Assembly (NCBI GenBank): GCA_016744695.1
Contig: JADGDV010000003.1
Location: 124,001-188,000, forward strand
Direction of reading: 5' to 3'
Length of the DNA stretch: 64,000 nucleotides
DNA from: Hahellaceae bacterium
Lineage (GTDB): Bacteria; Pseudomonadota; Gammaproteobacteria; Pseudomonadales; Oleiphilaceae
The notes under the pieces are model-generated. The model saw only the letters and a list, made by a program, of their open reading frames with translations. It did no database searches and had not been told where the DNA came from. Made by a program: the position numbers and the translations under genes. Position 1 is the stretch's first letter; each line of letters opens with the position of its first letter. This document shows, piece after piece, positions 29,766 to 37,554 of the stretch.

Positions 29766-30227
29766 CTAGTGCGTCGCAGGTCTATTGTCCTCATAAAATC
29801 GTTCCCAGCACGCCTTATCTTCACCACATTTTTTTCGTGCGTCCGTCATGCGTTCATTATATTTTTCACGCAACTCATCACGGCACTTTTCATCATCACC
29901 ACAGTGCTTAGCAATACGTTTTTCCTTTTTTGCTTTTCGTTCCATATATTTTGCACGCACTTCTTGCCTACAGACGGCATCATCTCCGCATTTTTTCTGC
30001 ACATGCGCTTTATACTTCTCCATACGATCTATATAGTGAGCGCGTTTTTTTTCTACACAAGCAACGTCTTCACCGCAAGTTTTTTGCACCCATTGCTCTA
30101 TACGACTATCTAGCTTCGCTTCGCCATCACGCCCATTGTTTTGCGATTTTGAAAACGCTGAACCTGAGGCTAAAATCAAGAACGCCAGCACTGAAAGTAG
30201 GATCCCTAAAGGGGTGGTTTTTTTCAT
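29766..30227 (-). CDS. Exported protein with four Cys-loop repeats (CGxDxxC)
   Basis: A 153-residue protein with a signal peptide (hydrophobic residues 7-22). The mature part carries four copies of C-G-[DE]-D-x-x-C, with cysteines at 51/57, 80/86, 109/115 and 134/140. They are spaced 29, 29 and 25 residues and separated by very charged Lys/Arg/Glu-rich helices, the linkers sharing R-x-x-Y-x-x-R. Each unit could form a small disulfide loop with two acidic residues, or the cysteines could bind metal. I do not know this family. It lies near the haem protein HTHP but on the opposite strand. The ATG is preceded by AAGGACATTAATTT. Confidence 0.7.
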   Translation of the reverse strand: MKKTTPLGILLSVLAFLILASGSAFSKSQNNGRDGEAKLDSRIEQWVQKTCGEDVACVEKKRAHYIDRMEKYKAHVQKKCGDDAVCRQEVRAKYMERKAKKEKRIAKHCGDDEKCRDELREKYNERMTDARKKCGEDKACWERFYEDNRPATH

Positions 30228-30369
30228 AAATTAATGTCCTTAATGTGAAAAATAAAATAACTATTTGAACTAATAACATCAGCATAACACCCCAACTACA
30301 AGGGTAAAGTAATTTTAAAGCTTTATCGCTGAGTTTTAATCAAAAAATAAGCACTGAAAGGAATTTAAC

Positions 30370-30429
30370 ATGCCTATATTCTGTGGACGCATTGAACGAG
30401 CACTGGAGACCTTGGCTCTTACCCACTAA
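30370..30429 (+). CDS. Candidate 19-residue small ORF upstream of HTHP gene
   Basis: ATG at 30370 follows GAAAGGAATTTAAC, a good ribosome site at normal spacing. The product would be MPIFCGRIERALETLALTH. It is too short to judge by coding signal. It could be a small protein, a leader peptide or chance. Confidence 0.25.
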   Translation: MPIFCGRIERALETLALTH

Positions 30430-30457
30430 CCTTAATATGGCAGTTTGAGATAATATT

Positions 30458-30486
30458 TTTACATGTATAAGTCTGATATATTTATA
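30458..30486 (+). promoter_or_regulatory. Candidate sigma-70 promoter for HTHP gene
   Basis: TTTACA (30458-30463), a 17-base spacer and TTTATA (30481-30486) lie about 48 bases ahead of the HTHP start. A start site near 30493 would exclude the small ORF at 30370 from the transcript. Confidence 0.35.
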
Positions 30487-30533
30487 TACATAAAAACAAT
30501 TCACATCATCTACTTATAACCCAAAGGATATTT

Positions 30534-30770
30534 ATGACAACCACTCTAATCCCTAACAACACGCTCATTACTGATACCCCTGAAGAAGGTCGAGCTTTAG
30601 CCGTTAAATTATCAAGGCTTATTATTAAAGCAACACAACCCGATGAGGCCGCACGCAATGAAATGCGTGGCATTTATGCCAATGACCCCGCTATGCTTAT
30701 TAGTATTGGTCAAGTTGTAGCTACCGAGTTTTCTACCATAGCCGCTGCGAATAACTATTGGCGCAAATAA
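30534..30770 (+). CDS. Hexameric tyrosine-coordinated heme protein (HTHP)
   Basis: The 78-residue product matches the HTHP family from marine bacteria over its whole length: TPEEGRALAVKLSRLIIKATQPD in the first helix, then RGIYANDP, and VVATEFSTIAAANNYW at the end. HTHP forms a ring of six subunits, each binding haem through a tyrosine; Y48 in RGIYAND is the candidate ligand here. Peroxidase- and catalase-like activities have been reported for the family, but its physiological role is open. There is no signal peptide, so it is cytoplasmic. The start has AAAGGA five bases upstream. Paired hairpins follow, then the M48 peptidase gene on the same strand. Confidence 0.88.
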   Translation: MTTTLIPNNTLITDTPEEGRALAVKLSRLIIKATQPDEAARNEMRGIYANDPAMLISIGQVVATEFSTIAAANNYWRK

Positions 30771-30816
30771 AATCACCGAGCTCGAGAGCGTACAGGTCTA
30801 GTATCAACCCGGTGCC

Positions 30817-30856
30817 CTTGGGGAGCCCAAGCGTGCCATAAAGCCCTCTGCTTTAT
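30817..30856 (+). other. Tandem hairpins between HTHP and M48 peptidase genes
   Basis: CTTGGG-GAG-CCCAAG (30817-30831) and ATAAAGC-CCTCT-GCTTTAT (30838-30856) lie seven bases apart, 46 bases after the HTHP stop. Partial termination or mRNA protection is plausible; the T-run is weak. Confidence 0.4.
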
Positions 30857-30904
30857 TACAGGTAATAAGAATTACAACCACAGTTTAATTTTAGGAGTTT
30901 CAGG

Positions 30905-33325
30905 TTGGGAGTATTAGAACAATTTGATGTTATCTCAGATGGATATATAGAGAGTTCACGCTCGATTGAAGAGGTTAAAAGCAGCCTAGAGATGAAATTA
31001 AAGCTGTCTCCTGAACGCGTGAAACGGGTTCTTTTGGCAGGAACATTATTAAGAAAATCAGTTACAAAAGATGAAGCAACTCGATATAAAAAAACATTTA
31101 TTACTCTTGGGGTGGGAATAATAATTAAACGTTCTTCCTCCTCAGAAAAAGCCCACAAAGATGCCCTACTCAGTAAACGTGAAAAAGAAAAGAAGCGGTC
31201 TAAGGAGTTAACAGAGTTAATTTCCAATACTTTTTATGACCAAATACCTAAGCTACCCATCTCGCTCAAGTACAAGTTAGGAGTGCTCACTGTTAGCCTT
31301 TTGAGTCTAATCGCTCCACTTATTTATTTGACCTTAGTCATTTCAGCGCTGGGGTTTACTACATGGTATGGCTTAAACATACCTGGATGGCTAGAAACAA
31401 ATGTTCGCGGTGCAAATCAGGCTATTTTTTTATTGTTGCCTCTTCTTATTTTTTTCATTTTTACACTTTTTCTGATTAAACCTTTTTTTTCCACATACAA
31501 AAAACAAAACGACTTGGAGCTGAATAAAAAAAAGCATTATCGGTTTTACCATCTAATCAACACATTAGCTGAAAGCATGGGGCTACCCAGCCCAAAGCAC
31601 ATTTATGTTAACAGTGACGTTAACGCATTTGTTGCACCTAGAAATGGATTTATTAGCCTGCTAAAGGGAGATCTAACATTAACAGTAGGGCTTCCTTTAC
31701 TTGCGGGGTTAAATAGCAGACAGCTAGTTGGAGTTCTCGGACATGAATTTGGTCACTTTAGACAACGTAATGCGATGATTGCCAACTATATTGTTAATAC
31801 TGCAAACCAGTGGATGGCGAGCCGTGCATTTGATGAGGATGCCTGGGATAGTAGGCTGGAAAAATGGAATGAGAATGCATCTATATTTATTCTTAATGTA
31901 GGAATAATGGGCGCACAGTTAATGATTAAAGTTACCCGATTCATTCTCAAATACCTTTTTCTTTTTAATTTGCGGGCCACTCGTTGGATGTCTCGTGAAA
32001 TGGAGTACGATGCCGACCGGTATGAATGCTGGATTTCTGGTAGCAGTACTTTTAGGGAAACGGCAATCGAGTTAAGAAAAATGGGGTTAGCAGACCATCG
32101 CTCATATGAAATCGGCCGAAGAGCCTGGAATGAGGGGCATCTAATTGAAAATATGCCCGCTGCAATTGTCACAATTGCAGCTCAACTAACCACTGATGAT
32201 ATTGATTCAATCCAGTACCAGATGGAAAAAGACCAAACAAATGTATGGGACACACACCCCGCAGATAATAACCGAATCAAACACGCGGATTTACAAAAAT
32301 TTGAAGCAGTATGGGAGCATGATTTCCCAGCATCAGAACTGATACCAAGATTTGAGGAACTAAGCAAGATTGTAACACTTCGCCAATTTAATCGGTGGGG
32401 CATTGATTCGCCAGAACAGTATGTAAAACCATTTTCTGAAATACTAGGGGTTACTACTAGGCAAACTCAATCAGAAAGCTCTTTAGACAGTTACTTCGGA
32501 GGCCTTTTTTCAATGAGACTAATGAGTCTCACGTTTTCCGATAACAATGTTGACGACCTAGCCTTAGTAATTACTCGACTATCCAACACATACCAGTCCA
32601 TAGAGTCACTCGTAAAAGCCTATTGGGAGCAACATAATCAGCTGGTAACTCTTCATTTGGCGAGTGCTTATATAGAAGCAGGTTATCAAATAGATCCGAA
32701 TGAATTTGGACTAAGTTCAGTTGACCTTCGCGACGTTAATACAGAGCTTAAATTAAAAAGTAATGCGTTGAAATTATCAGATGCGCAATTAGTTAAAGAA
32801 TTCGACACCTTTATGTCACAACGTATCGAATTTGCAATAAGAAAAGGATCTCCTGCTATTAAGCAAAATATTACCATGTTATATGGGTCTCTTAGGCAGT
32901 TTGGTTTATTAAAAGATTTTTGGAACGCTCATTACTTCTATCTTCAACAGTTGAAGGGCTTACTAGAAGATGAGGAAGATGCACGACCTGAAAATTATGA
33001 AATTGCTATGAGGAATACGGTAGAACGAAATATTGAGTTCATTCGGCAGTTTCAACATATTTCTTCAGCTATTCAACTACAACTTGAAGCGGCTAAGAAC
33101 CAGTCTCTAAAGGAATTTTCATTATCATGGGGAGTTGATTTAGACGAAGACCTTGAAGGACTTGGCGCTGCATCAATATATGAAATTAGCGATGGCTGCG
33201 CTCGGGTAATGCGATTTACTTACCACCGGACAATTGCTGAATTAGCATATTTTTGCCATGAGTTTGAAGAAGGGTTATTAGTGAAGCCTATTAGTGTGCC
33301 AGTGAATGGTGCTGCTGATAAATAA
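30905..33325 (+). CDS. Membrane-bound M48-family metallopeptidase
   Basis: An 806-residue protein. Residues 1-110 are a charged cytoplasmic region, two transmembrane helices follow (about 128-155 and 172-198), and then an M48 zinc peptidase domain with HEFGH at 280-284 and the third ligand in EMEYDADRYE. The last 400 residues are helical and unassigned. A TTG at 30905 has TTAGGAG eight bases upstream and no better ATG exists. M48 members (HtpX, LoiP, Ste24) do quality control of membrane or periplasmic proteins. The large C-terminal part and N-terminal extension make this unlike HtpX. It follows HTHP on the same strand. Confidence 0.85.
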   Translation: MGVLEQFDVISDGYIESSRSIEEVKSSLEMKLKLSPERVKRVLLAGTLLRKSVTKDEATRYKKTFITLGVGIIIKRSSSSEKAHKDALLSKREKEKKRSKELTELISNTFYDQIPKLPISLKYKLGVLTVSLLSLIAPLIYLTLVISALGFTTWYGLNIPGWLETNVRGANQAIFLLLPLLIFFIFTLFLIKPFFSTYKKQNDLELNKKKHYRFYHLINTLAESMGLPSPKHIYVNSDVNAFVAPRNGFISLLKGDLTLTVGLPLLAGLNSRQLVGVLGHEFGHFRQRNAMIANYIVNTANQWMASRAFDEDAWDSRLEKWNENASIFILNVGIMGAQLMIKVTRFILKYLFLFNLRATRWMSREMEYDADRYECWISGSSTFRETAIELRKMGLADHRSYEIGRRAWNEGHLIENMPAAIVTIAAQLTTDDIDSIQYQMEKDQTNVWDTHPADNNRIKHADLQKFEAVWEHDFPASELIPRFEELSKIVTLRQFNRWGIDSPEQYVKPFSEILGVTTRQTQSESSLDSYFGGLFSMRLMSLTFSDNNVDDLALVITRLSNTYQSIESLVKAYWEQHNQLVTLHLASAYIEAGYQIDPNEFGLSSVDLRDVNTELKLKSNALKLSDAQLVKEFDTFMSQRIEFAIRKGSPAIKQNITMLYGSLRQFGLLKDFWNAHYFYLQQLKGLLEDEEDARPENYEIAMRNTVERNIEFIRQFQHISSAIQLQLEAAKNQSLKEFSLSWGVDLDEDLEGLGAASIYEISDGCARVMRFTYHRTIAELAYFCHEFEEGLLVKPISVPVNGAADK

Positions 33326-33438
33326 AAGGTAACCCATGATAAGCAAAAAATTTGCAGTAAATCTTATAAAAGGAAAATAAATTAGAGGATACAATCTCAA
33401 AAAAATATAGGAATGTATTTTCAAAAATACTTAAAGCA

Positions 33439-33477
33439 TAAAAAAACCTCGGTAAAAATATCACTGAGGTTTTTTTA
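33439..33477. terminator. Bidirectional terminator between M48 and PEP-CTERM genes
   Basis: AAAAAACCTC (33441-33450) and GAGGTTTTTT (33466-33475) form an A/T-flanked stem that works for both converging genes. Confidence 0.85.
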
Positions 33478-33494
33478 CTAGAATAGAGTGCTAA

Positions 33495-34097
33495 TTAAGC
33501 AGTCTTTTTCTTTCTTGAGAAGCCAATACCTGCTAATCCTAACCCTAGAAGGGTAAGTGTAGCTGGCTCAGGAACAGAAGTAGATGCTAGATAAAGATCA
33601 TCAATATAGACACTAAGGCCGGCAGCATTTGGACGCTGGTAGTAAATGTGGAAACTATCGAATGCAACATCACTGCTCAAACCAATAAATTGATCTGCAT
33701 AGTCATTAGCATTGCTTAGAACGCTAACTGAGCCAAGTAAAGTAGCTCCATCAAAGATTTCTAGAACAGCATTAAAATCTAAATTGAAATCGTCATTACC
33801 AAACCACAGTCCTACTGAAGTTGTAGCTGAAGATAGTGTGCCTACAAGGGGTGCGTTACCTACAGAGTCAACCAAACCCTTATCACCTGATGGTGTAACG
33901 TTACTAGTAGCTTGAGCAGCAGTCATAATAACAGCAGTGCTATTGAATGTTACATCTGCATTGTTTTTGCTTGTTTCAAAGTTATTGCTTAAGGTAAGTG
34001 CACCTGGAGCGGCAATTTGCGTGATAACTGCAGATACAGCATTCCCTGAAATTAATAGAGACGTTAACAGAGCTGGGGCTAAAAGAGACTTTTTCAT
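33495..34097 (-). CDS. PEP-CTERM sorting-domain protein
   Basis: A 200-residue exported protein with a signal peptide (residues 1-22) and a Ser/Thr/Asn-rich beta body. The C-terminal tripartite signal is textbook: VPEPA, hydrophobic TLTLLGLGLAGIGF, then the basic end SRKKKTA. Such proteins are cut and anchored or released by an exosortase, usually alongside exopolysaccharide genes. No exosortase or EPS gene is in this window, so the enzyme must be elsewhere. The body (IYYQRPNAAGLSVYIDDLYLAS) suggests a jelly-roll or carbohydrate-binding-like fold. Confidence 0.88.
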   Translation of the reverse strand: MKKSLLAPALLTSLLISGNAVSAVITQIAAPGALTLSNNFETSKNNADVTFNSTAVIMTAAQATSNVTPSGDKGLVDSVGNAPLVGTLSSATTSVGLWFGNDDFNLDFNAVLEIFDGATLLGSVSVLSNANDYADQFIGLSSDVAFDSFHIYYQRPNAAGLSVYIDDLYLASTSVPEPATLTLLGLGLAGIGFSRKKKTA

Positions 34098-34337
34098 AAG
34101 ATTTTATCCATAAAATGTTAGATTAAAGTAATCGCAAAGAAAAGCAATATTCGAGCCACAGACAATATATGATTGTTTTTATTGAATTAAAAACTGACAG
34201 CATGATTAGCATCCCAGCAAATCGTAAAATAAACTGACACCGTCAATAAGCTACACTACAACAGAGAACAAAAAACATAATATTCAGTAGCCCCTTTACG
34301 AATACAATCGTTTTACCTAGACTTTCTAATATATGCT

Positions 34338-34366
34338 TTGCTGGTGTTGATTTATCTAGCTATAGT
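34338..34366 (+). promoter_or_regulatory. Candidate promoter of the PhoD-muramidase-holin unit
   Basis: TTGCTG (34338-34343), a 17-base spacer and TATAGT (34361-34366), 69 bases ahead of the phosphatase start. The rest of 34098-34337 shows no gene. Confidence 0.45.
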
Positions 34367-34435
34367 ATTTCCCCTACCAAGTCATTACTAGCTACTCTAC
34401 ACCCCATAAAGAAGAATCAAGGAAAGGAAACCAGG

Positions 34436-36343
34436 ATGGTTAAACTACCCGATGTTATAGCAGGTCCCATTCTACGCCGAGTCACTGAAAACCGAGTCTG
34501 TGTTTGGTTGGCCAGTAGTAAGAAATTAAACCTCAAACTCTCAGTTCACAGTAAACAATCAACATGTATTGGCAATAGTGGTAAGGGTACTTCGCAACAA
34601 TTAGGCAAACATCTTTGGGTGAGTCTTTTTGAAGCATGGCCGGCACAAGGCACCCCCTTCCCTAAAGATGAACTACTTTATTATCAGCTTGAGGATACAG
34701 ATACTAACCAGCCAATAGATTTGCAAGCTGTCAGCTTGGATGGTCACGCTTCTCCTAGTTTCTTTATTCCGACTAAACTCAATGTTATAGCTCACGGCTC
34801 CTGTAGAAAACCTCATGGCAAAGCGCTGAGCGATAAAGGTAAAGAGCTGCATATTGATGCATTGTCTCTATTAAGTGGTCAGTTAGATAAAAACAGTACT
34901 GACTTCAGCCAACGCCCCGCTTTATTATGCCTGACGGGTGATCAAATTTACGCTGACGATGTAGCCGCTCCCTTGATGAACCTGCTTAAAGAAAAAGCCA
35001 TTGACCTAATGGGGGGTGAAATAGGCGTACCAGAAATTGAAGAGCCCAGCCTAATTGAACCCAACGCCAGAATGAAAAAACTAAAAAAGGTAAATTCTGG
35101 CCTTACTTCCACCCATGCTCATAATCACCTGATTAGCTTTGGGGAATATGCGGCTATGTACCTTTATGTTTTTGGTAACGGTTCTAATTGGGAGCTAAAA
35201 GAAGACAACAGTAATGACGGTGAGAACGACAAAGACAAGAATAAAAGACAAGATGAACTAGAGCGCTTACAGGCTTTTAGCAATACCCTTCCCAATGTAA
35301 GAAAAGCATTAGCTAACATTCCTACATACATGATGTTTGATGACCATGAAATTAGCGACGACTGGAACATTACTCGAAACTGGTACGATGGCGTGCGCAA
35401 TAGCCCGTGTGGTCGTCGAATTGTCTCAAATGGCCTAGCCACTTATTGGGCATTTCAAGGTTGGGGAAATGCCCCAGAAGCATTCAATAGAGAGTTTATT
35501 CGTTCTATTGATCATCATTTAAAGAGCCCCAAAGACCCCCTCCGTGCCGAACGCTTCGACCTTCAAATGTGGAAGCACCGAGGGTGGGGCTTTACTGTAC
35601 CAAGCTCTCCCCCAGTTATAGCTATGGACTGTCGCACTCAACGAGACTTTGATGCGAATAATTCACCGGCACGGTTAATGGATCGTTATGCGCTAGATTG
35701 GCTCCGTATTGCATGGGTACAACTTAAGTCTAGAAAGGTAAAAGGAGCGCCTATAATCATTTCTGGCTCTCCTGTAATGGGCTTTGACCCTATCGAAAAA
35801 GCGCAATGGGTAGCTAAATTTGGAGGGGTAAAAGCAACCGATCTCGACCTGGAGTCATGGATCGCTAATAAACAAGGTCTGTCATATTTCATGGACACCC
35901 TGCTACTCAGAATGAGTATTAAACAAGCCATATTTATCTCAGGCGATGTTCATTACTCGTTTGTTAATCGCGCTAAATACGAATCAGCAGGTAAGCGCCT
36001 TAATGTCATCCAGCTCACCAGCAGTGCCTTACACAACAGCCCTAATACAGGTAGATATCTTGACTGGCTCGCCCAGATAGATAGCCACACAGAAAGGCAC
36101 AAAGGGATTCGCCCCACAGGCAACGTACCTTGGTATAAATTTTGGCTGCCATATTTCAGGTCTGATGACAAAAAATACCCCATTTGGAAAACAACCATTA
36201 CAGGCATCCAGGCAGAAGGGAAAGATAGACTCGTCACTAACCGCCCTAATATCGCCCTGGTTTATTTCAACAATGGAAAGCCTACTAAACAGCGACTCAT
36301 TTCCGGAAAAAGTGGAGATTACTGCTTAGACTTTAAGTTGTAA
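34436..36343 (+). CDS. PhoD-like phosphatase
   Basis: A 635-residue metallophosphatase-type protein. It has the PhoD-family motifs GSCRKPHG (about residue 121), LTGDQIYADD (about 165), MMFDDHEISDDWN (about 300) and FISGDVHYSF (about 500), which supply the metal-binding Asp/His/Asn residues. Unlike Bacillus PhoD it has no Tat or Sec signal peptide; the N-terminus (MVKLPDVIAGPILRR) goes straight into the Ig-like first domain. The substrate is presumably a phosphodiester or phosphomonoester. The start has GGAAAGGAAACCAGG upstream. A muramidase and a holin gene follow on the same strand, 42 bases away. Confidence 0.85.
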   Translation: MVKLPDVIAGPILRRVTENRVCVWLASSKKLNLKLSVHSKQSTCIGNSGKGTSQQLGKHLWVSLFEAWPAQGTPFPKDELLYYQLEDTDTNQPIDLQAVSLDGHASPSFFIPTKLNVIAHGSCRKPHGKALSDKGKELHIDALSLLSGQLDKNSTDFSQRPALLCLTGDQIYADDVAAPLMNLLKEKAIDLMGGEIGVPEIEEPSLIEPNARMKKLKKVNSGLTSTHAHNHLISFGEYAAMYLYVFGNGSNWELKEDNSNDGENDKDKNKRQDELERLQAFSNTLPNVRKALANIPTYMMFDDHEISDDWNITRNWYDGVRNSPCGRRIVSNGLATYWAFQGWGNAPEAFNREFIRSIDHHLKSPKDPLRAERFDLQMWKHRGWGFTVPSSPPVIAMDCRTQRDFDANNSPARLMDRYALDWLRIAWVQLKSRKVKGAPIIISGSPVMGFDPIEKAQWVAKFGGVKATDLDLESWIANKQGLSYFMDTLLLRMSIKQAIFISGDVHYSFVNRAKYESAGKRLNVIQLTSSALHNSPNTGRYLDWLAQIDSHTERHKGIRPTGNVPWYKFWLPYFRSDDKKYPIWKTTITGIQAEGKDRLVTNRPNIALVYFNNGKPTKQRLISGKSGDYCLDFKL

Positions 36344-36385
36344 TCTCGCAACCCCATGCACTTGAAGATAAAGAAAGGATGCAAA

Positions 36386-36931
36386 ATGAACAAAATAGAT
36401 GCAATGGTGAACCAAATTTTAGCTCATGAAGGAGGCTTTGTTAATGATCCTGATGATTTAGGCGGAGCCACAAATTATGGTGTTACTCAAAAAAGCTATT
36501 CGGGGTGGTTAGGCCGGCCTGCAAGTATTTACGAAGTGCGTGCGATGCGTATAGATACGGCAAAAGAAATTTATTTATCTAACTACTATTACTCTCCGCG
36601 TATCAATGGTTTTCCGGATGAGGTTCAACCACAAATATTTGATTGCAGCATTAACCATGGAGCGAGAAGAGCTATTAAGTTTGTGCAAACCGTCTGTAAT
36701 TTAGCCGGGTTTGGGCCCATCGTTGTCGATGGAGTCAACGGCCCTAATACAATGAAAACAGCTAAAATGGCCTATGAAGCGATGGGGGTATATTTCAACA
36801 ATGCCATTGCCGATGAGCGTATAGATTTTTATCACAGAATTGTAGCAAGTAACGCCTCACAGCAGAAATTTTTAAAAGGCTGGCTAGCACGAGCAAACAC
36901 ATACAAACAGGATACGAGGGCAATCGCATGA
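36386..36931 (+). CDS. Glycoside hydrolase 108-type muramidase (endolysin-like)
   Basis: The ATG at 36386 (MNKIDAMVNQILAHEGG) has AAAGGATGCAA upstream. The 181-residue product contains the catalytic EGG motif in HEGGFVNDPDDLGGATNYGVT, typical of GH108 N-acetylmuramidases from phages and gene-transfer agents. It continues with FDCSINHGARRAIKFVQ and a C-terminal peptidoglycan-binding-3-like part (VVDGVNGPNT). No signal peptide is present, so it needs a holin or similar to reach the wall; the next gene, overlapping by four bases (ATGA), encodes one. No phage structural genes are near. Confidence 0.88.
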   Translation: MNKIDAMVNQILAHEGGFVNDPDDLGGATNYGVTQKSYSGWLGRPASIYEVRAMRIDTAKEIYLSNYYYSPRINGFPDEVQPQIFDCSINHGARRAIKFVQTVCNLAGFGPIVVDGVNGPNTMKTAKMAYEAMGVYFNNAIADERIDFYHRIVASNASQQKFLKGWLARANTYKQDTRAIA

Positions 36932-37476
36932 GCATAATGGATTGGGCTAACCCTGTTAACTGGTTTACCAAAGGTGTTGAAGTCGTTGGTAAAACAGTTG
37001 TTAATGTAAAAGGGGCTTTTAGCGGTAATGAGCAAGAGCGTGATGAACAGCAAAGTAAGAAGTTCTTAATGGGGCTACAAGCTTATTCGGCTGAGTTTGC
37101 TCCTAGAAAAAATAGAACCTGGTGGGATAGTTTATGGGACGGTCTTAACCGTATGCCTCGGCCCGTTATTGTTATAGCAATTTTTGGATACTTTGCATTA
37201 GCTTACCAAAATCCGTCAGAGTTCCAAGTACTCAATATTGCACTCGGAACCGTGCCAGAGAATATGTGGTATATCATGAGTGCGGTTGTCAGTTTCTATT
37301 TTGTTGCAAGAGAATTTCAAAAGGGTCGTGATACTAAAATGGCTTTAACAGATAAGGAATTTGAGAAAGTACAAAAGCGTATAGCAACCATACGAGACAA
37401 AGATGACGAGCTGCCATCAAAAGAACATAGTTATATAAACCCGTCTATTGAAGAGTGGAAAAAGAAGACTCAATAG
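36928..37476 (+). CDS. Holin of the 3TM (gene-transfer-agent release) type
   Basis: A 182-residue protein with an amphipathic N-terminus (MSIMDWANPVNWFTKGVEVV), a WWDSLWDGLNRMPRPV entry motif, two clear membrane helices (about residues 77-96 and 107-124) and a charged C-terminal tail. The W-x-D/R-P pattern and layout match what I recall of the GTA_holin_3TM family. It is translationally coupled to the muramidase by an ATGA overlap. In phages and GTAs such pairs lyse the host. Here they are stand-alone with a phosphatase gene in front. Confidence 0.75.
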   Translation: MSIMDWANPVNWFTKGVEVVGKTVVNVKGAFSGNEQERDEQQSKKFLMGLQAYSAEFAPRKNRTWWDSLWDGLNRMPRPVIVIAIFGYFALAYQNPSEFQVLNIALGTVPENMWYIMSAVVSFYFVAREFQKGRDTKMALTDKEFEKVQKRIATIRDKDDELPSKEHSYINPSIEEWKKKTQ

Positions 37477-37488
37477 ACGAATTTACCT

Positions 37489-37523
37489 CGAACGGTAGGC
37501 AGCAAAATCGCCCCTACTGTTCG
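37489..37523. terminator. Stem-loop between convergent holin and aceF genes
   Basis: CGAACGGTAGG (37489-37499) and CCTACTGTTCG (37513-37523) pair at 10 of 11 positions, with T-rich sequence on the plus side. It is probably a terminator for one or both genes. Confidence 0.5.
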
Positions 37524-37554
37524 CTCATTTATATTTTCACAACAACTTCTTCAC

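Larger units (their letters stand above)
30228..30533. other. Intergenic region between Cys-loop protein and HTHP genes
   Basis: A divergent regulatory region. Apart from the candidate 19-codon ORF and a TTTACA/TTTATA promoter described separately, it holds only AT-rich sequence. Confidence 0.4.

Noticed and set aside
29766..30227. Tandem DNA repeat or CRISPR-like array
   Set aside because: The periodicity is at protein level (about 87 bases) with divergent nucleotides; there are no identical repeats or spacers.
29727..30229. Plus-strand frames opposite the Cys-loop repeat protein
   Set aside because: The minus-strand frame has a signal peptide, a ribosome site and regular cysteine repeats; the opposite frames are shadows with biased Phe/His/Leu composition.
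36386..37476. Muramidase and holin as part of a prophage
   Set aside because: No integrase, repressor, terminase, capsid, tail or attachment repeats lie within the flanking sequence; both sides are ordinary chromosomal genes.
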